A stretch of DNA of 33,272 nucleotides, taken from positions 1 through 33,272 of the forward strand of contig NZ_SDZL01000032.1 in NCBI RefSeq assembly GCF_004210735.1. Reading direction: 5' to 3'. Below are positions 25,036 through 33,164 of the stretch, piece after piece (the first letter of the stretch is position 1; each line of letters begins with the position of its first letter). Both the position numbers and the translations under genes were made by a program. The notes beneath the pieces are model-generated. The model did not search any database, was not told the DNA's origin, and worked only from the letters and a program-made list of their open reading frames with translations. The stretch is from Brevundimonas sp. Its GTDB lineage: Bacteria; Pseudomonadota; Alphaproteobacteria; Caulobacterales; Caulobacteraceae.

Positions 25036-25749
25036 ATGGCGGACATGTCGGGGAAGACCATTGATCCGGCCGCGCCGAAACGGCGCCGGCCGCTGCTGAT
25101 CCTGTTTGTGATCGTGCTGATGCTGCCGATCGGCGGTGTGTTGATTCACGCCGTCGTGCCGCCGTTCGCCACCATATTAATGGTCCAGCGCGCGGCGCAG
25201 GGGCATGGCATGGACTATCGCTGGCGCTCGCTGAACGACATCTCGCCCCGACTGGTCGAGGGGGTGATCGCGGCCGAGGATGCGCGCTTCTGCAGCCATA
25301 TGGGGTTCGACGTCGAAGCCATCGAAAAGGCGCTGGACGCCAATGCGCGCGGCGGCAAGGTCCGGGGCGGCTCGACCATCAGCCAGCAGACCGCCAAGAA
25401 CGTCTTTCTGTGGCCCAGCCGCGACTGGATCCGCAAGGGGCTGGAGGCCGGCTACACCGTCCTGATCGAGGCGGTGTGGGGCAAGCGCCGCATCATGGAA
25501 GTCTATCTGAACGTCGCCGAATGGGCGCCGGGCGTGTACGGCGCCGAGGCGGCGTCCCGCCATTGGTACGGCAAGAGCGCGAAGGACCTGACCAACCGCG
25601 AGGCCGCGCGCCTGGCCGCCATCCTGCCCAGCCCGCGCCGCTACAAGGCCGCCTCGCCCGGCCCCTATGTCCGCCGCCGCGCCAGCCGCATCCAGGCCGC
25701 CATGGGCACGGTGCGCGGCGAAGGCCTGGCCGCCTGCGTCACGCGTTGA
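25036..25749 (+). CDS. mtgA: Monofunctional biosynthetic peptidoglycan transglycosylase
   Basis: MtgA polymerises lipid II into glycan strands at the periplasmic face (GT51 family). One N-terminal transmembrane helix (about residues 17-38, LLILFVIVLMLPIGGVLIHA) anchors it. GT51 motifs appear in order: AAEDARFCSHMGFD with catalytic E81, GGSTISQQTAKNVFLWPSR, the WIRKGLEAGYTVLIEAVWGK segment, and KRRIMEVYLNVAEWAPGVYG. The 237-residue length is normal. I chose the ATG at 25036; a TTG at 24994 would prepend 14 residues and an ATG at 25045 would remove three. A hairpin overlaps its stop codon. Confidence 0.95.
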   Translation: MADMSGKTIDPAAPKRRRPLLILFVIVLMLPIGGVLIHAVVPPFATILMVQRAAQGHGMDYRWRSLNDISPRLVEGVIAAEDARFCSHMGFDVEAIEKALDANARGGKVRGGSTISQQTAKNVFLWPSRDWIRKGLEAGYTVLIEAVWGKRRIMEVYLNVAEWAPGVYGAEAASRHWYGKSAKDLTNREAARLAAILPSPRRYKAASPGPYVRRRASRIQAAMGTVRGEGLAACVTR

Positions 25750-25753
25750 CGCA
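25735..25753 (+). terminator. Possible terminator overlapping the mtgA stop
   Basis: TGCGTCA and TGACGCA form a perfect 7-bp stem with a 5-nt loop, followed by ATTTGG. The right arm includes the TGA stop codon. Confidence 0.4.
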
Positions 25754-25830
25754 ATTTGGACGCATGACCGCTTGACGCGAGGGCAAGGCGCGCGTCCGAT
25801 CCCGGCAAAATCAGACCGGGAGACCCTTCG

Positions 25831-27669
25831 ATGAAACGCCTGTTCGCCACCACTGCGGCGCTCGCCATTCTGGCCGCCGCCGGCATGGCCGCCGCGACCA
25901 CCCCCGCCCCGCGGGCCCAGGCCACCGCCGCAGCCTTCCCCGCCACGCCCGCGGGCGCCGCCGCCTTTGTCGCCGATGCCGAGAAACAACTGGCGGAGCT
26001 GTCGGAATACGCCGCACGCGTACAGTGGGCGCGGGCGACCAACATCACCTTCGACACCATGTGGCTGGAATCCCGGGTCAACGCCCAGGTGACCGAGTTG
26101 CAGGTCAAACTGGCCAATGAGGCGGCCCGGTTCAACCGGGTGCGCGTCGCGGACGACGTGCGTCGCAAACTGGACCTGCTGCGACTGGGCATCGTCCTGC
26201 CCGCGCCCAACAAGCCCGGCGCGGCGGCGGAACTGGCCGACATCACCACGCGGCTGGACTCGACCTATGCGACCGGCAAGTTTGACTACAAGGGCCGGCA
26301 GATCACTCTGGACGACGCGTCGCAGATCCTGGCCGACAGCCGCGATCCGGCCGAGACCAAGGCGCTGTACGAGGGTTGGCGAACCATTTCGCCCGGCATG
26401 CGCGACGATTACGCCCGCATGGTCCAGATCGCCAACGAGGGCAGCCGCGAGCTGGGCTTCGCCGACACCGGGGCCATGTGGCGCGCCGGCTATGACATGG
26501 CGCCCGACGCCTTTGCGGCCGACACCGATCGCGTGTGGAGCCAGGTGAAGCCCTTCTACGAGAACCTGCACTGCTATGTGCGCGGGCGGCTGAACGAGAA
26601 ATACGGCGACGCGGTCCAGCCCGACACGGGCCCGATCCGCGCCGACCTGCTGGGCAATATGTGGTCCCAGCAGTGGGGCAACATCTATGATGTGGTGGCG
26701 CCCAAGGCCGCCACCACGGGCGGCTATGACCTGACGCAGCTGCTGACCCGCGCCAACTATGACGCCACGAAAATGGTGAAGACCGGCGAGGGCTTCTATA
26801 CCTCGATGGGTCTGGCCGCCCTGCCCGAAACCTTCTGGGAACGCAGCCAGATCACCCGGCCGCGCGACCGCGAGGTGGTCTGCCACGCCTCGGCCTGGGA
26901 CCTGGACGGCGCCGACGACATCCGCATCAAGATGTGCACCCAGGTGAACGCCGACGACTTCTACACCGTGCACCACGAGCTGGGTCACAACTACTATCAG
27001 CGCGCCTACAAGGATCAGCCGCACCTGTTCCGGAACGGGGCGAACGACGGCTTCCACGAGGCGATCGGCGACTTCATCGGCCTGTCGGCCCTGACGCCGA
27101 CCTATCTGAACCAGATCGGCCTGCTCGAGACCGTGCCCGGCGCGGAAGAGGACATTCCGTTCCTGTTGAAGATGGCGCTGGACAAGATCGCCTTCCTGCC
27201 GTTCGGCTTGATGGTCGACCGCTGGCGCTGGGACGTGTTCAGCGGCAAGACCGCGCCGGACCAGTACAACGCCGCCTGGACCGCCGACATGCTGAAATAT
27301 CAGGGTCTGGTTCCGCCGGGACCGCGCCCGGACAACGCCTTCGACGCGGGCGCCAAATACCATGTGCCGGGCAACACGCCGTACACCCGCTACTTCCTGG
27401 CCCACATCTACCAGTTCCAGTTCCACCGCGCGGCCTGCAAGCAGGCGGGCTGGACCGGGCCGCTGCACCGCTGCTCGATCTATGGGAACAAGGACGTCGG
27501 CGCCCGCTTCAACGCCATGATGGAGATGGGCCAGTCCAAGCCTTGGCCCGAGGCGCTGGCCGCCTTCACCGGCGAGACCACGACCGACGCCTCGGCGGTG
27601 GCGGACTATTTCGCCCCGCTGAACGCCTGGCTGACCGAACAGAACCGCGGCAAGCCCTGCGGCTGGTGA
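25831..27669 (+). CDS. M2 family peptidyl-dipeptidase (ACE-like)
   Basis: This 612-residue zinc dicarboxypeptidase is a bacterial homologue of angiotensin-converting enzyme, removing C-terminal dipeptides from peptides in the periplasm. A Sec signal peptide covers about the first 24-30 residues (MKRLFATTAALAILAAAGMAAA). The gluzincin site is HELGH (H382, E383, H386), with the third zinc ligand E410 in FHEAIGDF. MCTQVNADDFYTVHHELGHN and the C-terminal YFLAHIYQFQFHRAACKQAG are characteristic of M2 enzymes. GGGAG precedes the ATG, partly inside a small hairpin (25801-25820). A strong terminator follows, so it is probably monocistronic. Confidence 0.95.
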   Translation: MKRLFATTAALAILAAAGMAAATTPAPRAQATAAAFPATPAGAAAFVADAEKQLAELSEYAARVQWARATNITFDTMWLESRVNAQVTELQVKLANEAARFNRVRVADDVRRKLDLLRLGIVLPAPNKPGAAAELADITTRLDSTYATGKFDYKGRQITLDDASQILADSRDPAETKALYEGWRTISPGMRDDYARMVQIANEGSRELGFADTGAMWRAGYDMAPDAFAADTDRVWSQVKPFYENLHCYVRGRLNEKYGDAVQPDTGPIRADLLGNMWSQQWGNIYDVVAPKAATTGGYDLTQLLTRANYDATKMVKTGEGFYTSMGLAALPETFWERSQITRPRDREVVCHASAWDLDGADDIRIKMCTQVNADDFYTVHHELGHNYYQRAYKDQPHLFRNGANDGFHEAIGDFIGLSALTPTYLNQIGLLETVPGAEEDIPFLLKMALDKIAFLPFGLMVDRWRWDVFSGKTAPDQYNAAWTADMLKYQGLVPPGPRPDNAFDAGAKYHVPGNTPYTRYFLAHIYQFQFHRAACKQAGWTGPLHRCSIYGNKDVGARFNAMMEMGQSKPWPEALAAFTGETTTDASAVADYFAPLNAWLTEQNRGKPCGW

Positions 27670-27690
27670 CCGGTTACGCCTGACGACCTG

Positions 27691-27721
27691 ACGCCGGCGA
27701 AGCCCCTCGCTTCGCCGGCGT
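27691..27721 (+). terminator. Intrinsic terminator after the M2 peptidase
   Basis: A 13-bp perfect stem (27691-27703 with 27709-27721) with a 5-nt loop lies 21 bp past the stop, followed by TAACCTTTG. The rest of the gap to 27819 holds two TTAACC-type half-sites (27721 and 27746) and no gene. Confidence 0.7.
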
Positions 27722-27818
27722 TAACCTTTGACGGTAGCGCTTCCCTTAACCCTGACGCGGCATGATCGCCGGTTGAAGGTCACGCCATCCCCCGAGGCGC
27801 GACAGGGGAGCGGCGCAC

Positions 27819-29447
27819 ATGGGTCTGGGTCTCGGTTTCGCACGGCGTTTCCTGCGCGCGCGACAGGGCAATGTCGCCATGCTGTTCGCCCTCAGCATGC
27901 CCGCGGTGATGATGGTCGGCCTGGGCGGCGTCGATGTGAACCGCATCTATACGGTGCGCGCCCACCTGCAGGACGCGCTGGACGCCGCGACCCTGGCGGC
28001 CGCCCGCTCGAACTTCACCGACAACGAGAACATCACCAAGGTCGGGCTGGCGGCGCTGAAGGCCAACCTGCAGCAGGTGCCCCAGATCGAGTTCGACAAT
28101 GAGGCCACCTTTGTCCTGAACAACCAGGGCGTGGTGGTCGGCTCGGCCAAGGTCAAGGTGAAGACCCTGGTCGCCAACATCGTCCTGCCGCCCTATGGCC
28201 AGGTGATGGACGACAAGATCCCCGTCGCCTCGACCTCCGAGGTGTTCCGCTCGAACAACCGGATCGAGGTCGCCCTGGTGCTGGACAACACCGGTTCGAT
28301 GGAAGGCGCCAAGCTGACGAACACCAAGAAGGCGGCCAAGGACCTGATCACCCGGCTGGCGGCCGCCGACGCCCGCAGCGTCGAGGAAGACGCCGTGCGC
28401 ATCGCGCTGGTGCCCTTTTCCGAGACCGTCCGGATTTCGCCGGGCCTGAGCGCAAACGACGGCGCCTCGGATAGCCGGCGACCCGCGTGGCTCAGCAATG
28501 CGAACGACCACACCGGGGCTACCGGTTCGACCGGCCTGTTCGACAGTGGCGAAGGCCGCTTCACGCTGTTGCAGCGCATGGGCATAGGCTGGAAGGGCTG
28601 TGTCGAAAGTCGCGCCTATCCACACAGCGTCAGGGACACAACGCCGTCGTCCGCCAACCAAGCCACGATGTTCGTGCCCCAGTTCGCCCCCGATGATCCG
28701 GATCGCGACGCTTACAACAACGACAACGCCTGGCGGAATTACGCCACCAGCAACAACTATCTTGCCGATGGCATGGCGGGGAGCTCCAAGGCCTTCTCCA
28801 GTTCGTCGGCTCGCACGAAAGCCTATTGGGATCGCCTCAAGCGCGTCGCGAAATACGGTGAGTCCACCCCGAATCTTAAGGACGACAAAGGCCCCAATCG
28901 GGGCTGCAGTCTGGAGCCGGTCATTCGACTGACGGATCAGTATTCCACGCTCACGAGCGCCGTGGATCGAATGGTGGCGGTAGGAACCACCAATGTGCCC
29001 ATGGGCCTGATGTGGGGCTGGCACGCGGTGTCCCCCAACCTGCCCTTCGGTGATGGGCGCGCCTATGGCAGCGAACGACTGCAGAAGATCATCATCCTGA
29101 TGACTGACGGCGAGAACGTGAACAACGTCGCCAACAATCCAGCGGGCTCCAACATGACCGGGGTCGGCATGGCCTATCAGGCGCGGTACGGCTTCAACGC
29201 CTCATCGTCCGCGACCCAGCGGCGCAACGCCATGGACGACAAGCTGGCCGAGCTGTGCACGAACATCCGCACCCAGAACATCATCGTCTATTCGGTGGGC
29301 GTGCAGGTCGATCCGCGGACGCAGGAACTGCTGCGCGGCTGCGCGACCCAGGCCGAGAACTATTTCAACGTTACCGCCGCCGGCGACATTGGGGCCGCGT
29401 TCGACCGGATCGCCGGCGCCATCGAGAACCTGCGGATCTCGCGCTAG
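27819..29447 (+). CDS. TadG-like pilus-assembly protein with von Willebrand A domain
   Basis: This 542-residue envelope protein starts with the TadG/TadE-like N-terminus: RQGNVAMLFALSMPAVMMVG (membrane helix), then DVNRIYTVRAHLQDALDAAT. A von Willebrand A domain begins near residue 147 with the MIDAS sequence LVLDNTGSM. It continues to TTNVPMGLMWGWHAVSP and LMTDGENV. A variable insert (about residues 208-375) interrupts the domain and has lower GC and less biased codons than the flanks. The C-terminal IYSVGVQVDPRTQELLRGCA completes the fold. No other tad or flp genes are visible, so it is an orphan copy. GGGGAG lies 8 nt before the ATG. Confidence 0.9.
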   Translation: MGLGLGFARRFLRARQGNVAMLFALSMPAVMMVGLGGVDVNRIYTVRAHLQDALDAATLAAARSNFTDNENITKVGLAALKANLQQVPQIEFDNEATFVLNNQGVVVGSAKVKVKTLVANIVLPPYGQVMDDKIPVASTSEVFRSNNRIEVALVLDNTGSMEGAKLTNTKKAAKDLITRLAAADARSVEEDAVRIALVPFSETVRISPGLSANDGASDSRRPAWLSNANDHTGATGSTGLFDSGEGRFTLLQRMGIGWKGCVESRAYPHSVRDTTPSSANQATMFVPQFAPDDPDRDAYNNDNAWRNYATSNNYLADGMAGSSKAFSSSSARTKAYWDRLKRVAKYGESTPNLKDDKGPNRGCSLEPVIRLTDQYSTLTSAVDRMVAVGTTNVPMGLMWGWHAVSPNLPFGDGRAYGSERLQKIIILMTDGENVNNVANNPAGSNMTGVGMAYQARYGFNASSSATQRRNAMDDKLAELCTNIRTQNIIVYSVGVQVDPRTQELLRGCATQAENYFNVTAAGDIGAAFDRIAGAIENLRISR

Positions 29448-29456
29448 GACCGGGCG

Positions 29457-29480
29457 TGAGGCCCCCGGAGCAGGGCCTCA
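29457..29480. terminator. Bidirectional terminator between convergent genes
   Basis: TGAGGCCC and GGGCCTCA form a perfect 8-bp stem with an 8-nt loop, in the 44-bp gap between the TadG-like gene and the convergent oxygenase. A second small stem (TGCTG/CAGCA, 29484-29499) overlaps the oxygenase stop. Confidence 0.55.
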
Positions 29481-29491
29481 TCATGCTGCGA

Positions 29492-30451
29492 TCACAGCAG
29501 GCGGATTTCGCGCAGGCGTTCCGTCAGATAGTCCTCGGCCAGGATGCCGCGACCGGCGTAGCGATCCGGATTGTCGGGCGTGACCATCGACGGCAGGGTC
29601 TCGATCGGGAAATCCGGATTGAAGTGCAGGAAGAAGGGCGTCGAATAGCGGGCGAAGCCGCGACGCTCGGGCGCCGGATTGACCACCCGGTGCGTCGTCG
29701 ACGGCAGGACGTGGTTGGTCAGCCGTTGCAGCATGTCGCCGATATTGACCACCAGGGCGCCCGGCGGCGGCGCGATGTCCAGCCACTCGCCGTCCGCGTC
29801 CTTGAGCTGCAGCCCCGCCTCTTCAGCGCCCAGCAGCAGGGTGATGACGTTGATGTCCTCATGCGCGCCGGCGCGGACACCCGGCGCGTCGGCCGGAACG
29901 GGCGGATAATGCAGCATGCGCAGGACGCTGTTGCCCAGCTGGACCTTGTCCGCAAAAAAGTCGTCGCCCAGCTTCAGATAGTGGGCGATGGCGCGCAGCA
30001 GCCTGGCGCCCAGGGCGTCCATCGCCTCGAACATGCCGTACAGGTGCTGACGGAAGCCCGGAACCTCGGTCGGCCAAAGATTGTCGCGCATGTACTGGCG
30101 ATAGGGATGGCCTTCCGGCAGTTCGCGGCCGACGTGCCAGAATTCCTTGAGATCCACCGCCTTGGCGTCCTTGGCCGCCTCGACGCCGAACGGGGTCAGG
30201 CCGCGCGCGCCCCCGGTGCCCGGCACGTGATACTGGCGCTTGGTCTCTTCCGGCAGGGCGAAGAAGGCCTTGGCGTCGTCCACGGCGCTGTCGATGATCC
30301 GCGCGTCCAGGCCGTGATCGGCCACGACGGCGAAACCATAGCGTTTGAACGAGTCGCCCAGAGCCTGGCTGAAGCCGTCGAAATCCCGGTCATAGAGGGT
30401 CATCGAGACAGGCTGGATGGCGCGGGTCGGGGCGGTCTGGGTCGAGCTCAC
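29492..30451 (-). CDS. 2-oxoglutarate/Fe(II)-dependent dioxygenase (isopenicillin N synthase-like)
   Basis: This 319-residue non-heme iron oxygenase has the plant-type/IPNS fold. A DIOX_N region (YGFAVVADHGLDARIIDSAV...AFFALPEETK) precedes the catalytic domain. The iron ligands are H197 and D199 (AHEDINVITLLLG) and H254 (TTHRVVNP). The 2-oxoglutarate-binding Arg-x-Ser lies in ARYSTPFFLHFNPD. Bacterial relatives include ethylene-forming-like and gibberellin/thymine oxidase-like enzymes of unknown substrate. The start is GTG at 30451; an ATG sixteen codons in (30403) is an alternative. It is divergent from the OmpA-family lipoprotein. The substrate cannot be deduced. Confidence 0.92.
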   Translation of the reverse strand: MSSTQTAPTRAIQPVSMTLYDRDFDGFSQALGDSFKRYGFAVVADHGLDARIIDSAVDDAKAFFALPEETKRQYHVPGTGGARGLTPFGVEAAKDAKAVDLKEFWHVGRELPEGHPYRQYMRDNLWPTEVPGFRQHLYGMFEAMDALGARLLRAIAHYLKLGDDFFADKVQLGNSVLRMLHYPPVPADAPGVRAGAHEDINVITLLLGAEEAGLQLKDADGEWLDIAPPPGALVVNIGDMLQRLTNHVLPSTTHRVVNPAPERRGFARYSTPFFLHFNPDFPIETLPSMVTPDNPDRYAGRGILAEDYLTERLREIRLL

Positions 30452-30567
30452 GGTTCGGGCTTTCGTTGAACGGGCGTGGAAGCGGGGCGATGTCCATACG
30501 CCCTATCCCGGCAAATTGGCAGATCGGCGGCGGCAAGCGCCATTTTCGTTCATGCAACGGTCAGCTT

Positions 30568-30593
30568 GGAACCTTCACCATATGCGTTACGTT
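30568..30593 (+). promoter_or_regulatory. EcfG/SigT-type general stress promoter of the OmpA-family gene
   Basis: GGAAC (30568-30572), exactly 17 bp, then CGTT (30590-30593). This agrees with the alphaproteobacterial general-stress sigma consensus GGAAC-N16/17-CGTT. The predicted start near 30600 gives a leader of about 25 nt that contains the GAGGA ribosome-binding site of the lipoprotein. Confidence 0.65.
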
Positions 30594-30625
30594 TCAGCGT
30601 CAACTTCACTGAGGAACATGACATC

Positions 30626-31300
30626 ATGCGCGCCAAGATCCTGCTCGCCAGCGCCAGTATCGCCGTCCTTCTGGGCGGCGCCGCCTGCACCACCACTGAC
30701 CCGTACCGCTCGGGCCCGGTCCGCAACAACACCGGCACCGGCGCTATCGCCGGCGCCCTGGGTGGCGCGCTGCTGGGCTATCTGACCAACACCTCGAACG
30801 GCGAACAGGGCCGCAAGAACGCGCTGATCGGCGCGGGCGTCGGCGCCCTGGCCGGGGCGGGCGTGGGCCAGTACATGGACCGCCAGCAACGCGCGCTGGA
30901 GGCCGAACTGTCCGGCACCGGCGTCGGCGTGGCGCGTCAGGGCGATAACCTGGTCCTGCGCATGCCGTCGGACGTCACCTTCGCCACCAACCAGTCGACC
31001 ATCGACACCCGCTTCCTGTCGGTGCTGGATGACGTGGCCCGGGTGCTGAACGAGTATGACCGGTCGCTGGTCGATGTCGTCGGCCACACCGACTCCTCCG
31101 GCGGCGACGCGATCAACCAGCCGCTGTCGGAGCGCCGGGCTTCGTCGGTGGCCGGCTATCTGATCCAGAAGGGCGTGATGCGCGAGCGGCTGTATGTGGC
31201 CGGCAACAGTGCGCGTAACCCGATCGCCAGCAACGACACGGCCCAGGGCAAGGCCCAGAACCGCCGCGTCGAAATCCTGATCCGCCCGTTCCAGGGCTGA
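30626..31300 (+). CDS. OmpA-family lipoprotein with glycine zipper (YiaD-like)
   Basis: This 224-residue outer-membrane lipoprotein has a signal peptide ending in the lipobox GGAAC (Cys near residue 21). Two glycine-zipper segments (GAIAGALGGALLGYL and GAGVGALAGAGVGQYMD) cover about residues 39-90. The C-terminal OmpA domain binds peptidoglycan: VTFATNQSTIDTRFLSVLDD, VVGHTDSSGGD, NQPLSERRASSVAGYL and NRRVEILIRP. The ATG at 30626 has GAGGA 10 nt upstream; longer frames lack a signal peptide at the N-terminus. The stress-type promoter upstream and a strong terminator downstream define a single-gene unit that probably stiffens the envelope under stress. Confidence 0.95.
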   Translation: MRAKILLASASIAVLLGGAACTTTDPYRSGPVRNNTGTGAIAGALGGALLGYLTNTSNGEQGRKNALIGAGVGALAGAGVGQYMDRQQRALEAELSGTGVGVARQGDNLVLRMPSDVTFATNQSTIDTRFLSVLDDVARVLNEYDRSLVDVVGHTDSSGGDAINQPLSERRASSVAGYLIQKGVMRERLYVAGNSARNPIASNDTAQGKAQNRRVEILIRPFQG

Positions 31301-31321
31301 TCCAGACGCTTGAAGTCGAAG

Positions 31322-31356
31322 AAGGGGGTGGTCCCGCGCGGGCCGCCCCCTTTTTT
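31322..31356 (+). terminator. Rho-independent terminator after the OmpA-family gene
   Basis: AAGGGGGTGG pairs with CCGCCCCCTT (one T-G pair) around an 11-nt GC-rich loop and is followed by a run of T (31351-31356). This is the clearest intrinsic terminator in the window. Confidence 0.88.
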
Positions 31357-31453
31357 ACCGCCTGAAGGTTTGACGGACGGCGTTCCGCGACTTGCGGTTG
31401 GCGCGCCGCCATGCTCCCTGTGGCTTGCGACTCACGCCGGGTCGGGGGCGAGC

Positions 31454-31645
31454 ATGCAGGACGATCAGCACGATCTGTTTCAGGATGATGTGGCGCGCGG
31501 CGTGCGTCTGACCGCCATCGCCGTCGCCTCGGCCGTGGTCGTCGCCCTGACGGTCATCGGCGTCGGCCAGACCTTCATTGAACGACCGACGACCGCCCCG
31601 CAAGGCCAGTCGTCGGCCTCACTCGTGGCCGTTTCGGCGCGCTAG
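31454..31645 (+). CDS. Small membrane protein, hypothetical
   Basis: This 63-residue protein has an acidic N-terminus (MQDDQHDLFQDDVARG), one hydrophobic helix (about residues 19-41, LTAIAVASAVVVALTVIGVG) and a short polar C-terminal tail. GGGGGCG precedes the ATG closely. No family is recognised. An upstream extension of the frame to 31310 would cover the terminator and is not credible. Its stop is only 3 bp from that of the convergent ugd, with CTAG at both stops. Expression would need its own promoter, since a strong terminator lies upstream; I see none that is convincing. Confidence 0.5.
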   Translation: MQDDQHDLFQDDVARGVRLTAIAVASAVVVALTVIGVGQTFIERPTTAPQGQSSASLVAVSAR

Positions 31646-31648
31646 GCT

Positions 31649-32953
31649 CTAGGCGCGACCGATCGAGCTGTAACGGAAGCCCCGCGCGCGCATGTCGTCA
31701 GAACGATAGACGTTGCGCAGGTCCACCAGCACCGGCTGACGCATCAGCAGCTTGGCGCGATCCAGGTCCAGCGCCCGGAACTGATCCCATTCGGTCAGGA
31801 TAACGACCGCGTCCGCGCCCTCAATGGCCTCATACGGGCCGGTGCGGAAATCGACGCCCGGCAGCAGATGCTTCGCTTCGGCCATGCCCTCGGGATCGAA
31901 GGCCTGGACGATCGCGCCGGCGGCCAGCAGGGCCGGCGCCACATCCAGCGACGGCGCATCGCGCATGTCGTCGGTGTTGGGCTTGAAGGTCAGGCCCAGC
32001 AGACCGATCGTCTTGCCCTTCAGGTCGCCGCCCAGCGCCTGGGCCACACGGTCGGCCATGGCCTTCTTGCGCGCGTCATTGACGGCGACAGTCGTCTCGA
32101 TCAGTCGCACCGGGCTGCCGGCGTCCGTGGCCGTACGCACCAGAGCCAGCGTGTCCTTGGGGAAGCAGGAGCCGCCGTACCCGGGGCCCGCATGCAGGAA
32201 TTTCGAGCCGATCCGGTTGTCCAGACCGATGCCACGCGCGACCTGCTGGACGTCTGCGCCCAGGGCCTCGCACAGGTCCGCCATCTCGTTGATGAAGGTG
32301 ATCTTCATCGCCAGGAAGGCGTTGGCTGCATATTTGATCAGTTCCGATGTGCGGCGGCCGGTGAACAGGATCGGCGTCTCGTTCAGGTTCAGCGGGCGGT
32401 ACAGTTCGGTCATGACGGCGCGCGCGCGCTCGTCCTCCGTGCCGACCACGACGCGGTCGGGCCGCTTGAAGTCGCCGATGGCGGCGCCTTCGCGCAGGAA
32501 CTCGGGATTGGAGACGACCGCGAACTGGGCGTCCGGGCGGCGTTCGCGGATGATGCGTTCGATCTCGTCGCCGGTGCCGACCGGCACGGTCGACTTGGTG
32601 ACGATGACGGTGAAGCCGTCGATCAGGTCAGCGATCTCTTCGGCGGCGGCATAGACATAGGACAGGTCGGCATGGCCGTCGCCGCGTCGCGACGGCGTGC
32701 CCACGGCGATGAAGACGGCGTCGGCCGCTCGAATGGCCTCGGCGCCGTCCAGCGAGAAGGACAGTCGGCCGTCGCGCACATTGGTCGCGACCAGGTCCTC
32801 GAGCCCAGGCTCGAATATGGGGATTTCGCCCTTGTGCAGGCGCTCGATCTTGGAGACGTCCTTGTCGACACAGGTCACGACGTGACCGAAATCGGCGAAA
32901 CAGGCCCCGGAAACCAGACCGACGTAGCCGGTCCCTATCATCGCTACGCGCAT
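31649..32953 (-). CDS. ugd: UDP-glucose 6-dehydrogenase
   Basis: UDP-glucose 6-dehydrogenase oxidises UDP-glucose twice with NAD+ to UDP-glucuronate for surface polysaccharides. The Rossmann motif is GTGYVG (residues 7-12). The catalytic cysteine is C263 in GPGYGGSCFPKDT, and the conserved lysine and asparagine lie in KYAANAFLAMKI. The C-terminal UDP-binding domain contains LLGLTFKPNTDDMRDAPSLD. The 434-residue length is normal. The ATG at 32953 is preferred to an in-frame GTG at 32962 because GGGGGAG is correctly spaced only for the ATG. Two short palindromes lie upstream. No polysaccharide cluster is visible in the window. Confidence 0.96.
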   Translation of the reverse strand: MRVAMIGTGYVGLVSGACFADFGHVVTCVDKDVSKIERLHKGEIPIFEPGLEDLVATNVRDGRLSFSLDGAEAIRAADAVFIAVGTPSRRGDGHADLSYVYAAAEEIADLIDGFTVIVTKSTVPVGTGDEIERIIRERRPDAQFAVVSNPEFLREGAAIGDFKRPDRVVVGTEDERARAVMTELYRPLNLNETPILFTGRRTSELIKYAANAFLAMKITFINEMADLCEALGADVQQVARGIGLDNRIGSKFLHAGPGYGGSCFPKDTLALVRTATDAGSPVRLIETTVAVNDARKKAMADRVAQALGGDLKGKTIGLLGLTFKPNTDDMRDAPSLDVAPALLAAGAIVQAFDPEGMAEAKHLLPGVDFRTGPYEAIEGADAVVILTEWDQFRALDLDRAKLLMRQPVLVDLRNVYRSDDMRARGFRYSSIGRA

Positions 32954-32981
32954 TGCAGACACACTCCCCCGTTCAGGCCTT

Positions 32982-33032
32982 GCGACTTAGTCGCCCGCCC
33001 CGGCTTTGACCAGAGCGGCAGGGTCACACCCT
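32982..33032. promoter_or_regulatory. Two short palindromes upstream of ugd
   Basis: GCGACTTAGTCGC (32982-32994) and AGGGTCACACCCT (33020-33032) are perfect palindromes around a central 1 and 3 nt, 29 and 67 bp before the ugd ATG. They could be operators. No convincing -35/-10 pair accompanies them. Confidence 0.35.
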
Positions 33033-33059
33033 GAGCGCGGCGTAGGCCTGAAACGCAAA

Positions 33060-33086
33060 CCGCCGGCCCCTTTTGGAGGCCGGCGG
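33060..33086 (-). terminator. Terminator of the downstream-truncated OmpA-family gene
   Basis: CCGCCGGCC and GGCCGGCGG form a perfect 9-bp stem with a 9-nt loop, followed on the minus strand by TTTGCGTTT. It separates the OmpA-family gene from ugd. Confidence 0.7.
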
Positions 33087-33126
33087 CAAGCATGGTCATC
33101 GACGCTTCTATATGGTCCGCAGGTTG

Positions 33127-33150
33127 GGGGACCGGACGAATCCGGTCCCC
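33127..33150 (-). other. Second hairpin after the OmpA-family gene
   Basis: GGGGACCGGA and TCCGGTCCCC form a perfect 10-bp stem with a 4-nt loop, 14 bp past the stop codon. There is no T-run. It may protect the mRNA 3' end ahead of the terminator at 33060. Confidence 0.5.
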
Positions 33151-33164
33151 TGCCCCGCAGGGTC

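Noticed and set aside
25177..27468. A 763-codon open frame on the minus strand opposite mtgA and the M2 peptidase
   Set aside because: The plus-strand genes have clear catalytic motifs. The antisense product is low-complexity (GRxQxGRR-type) and reflects high GC with few stops.
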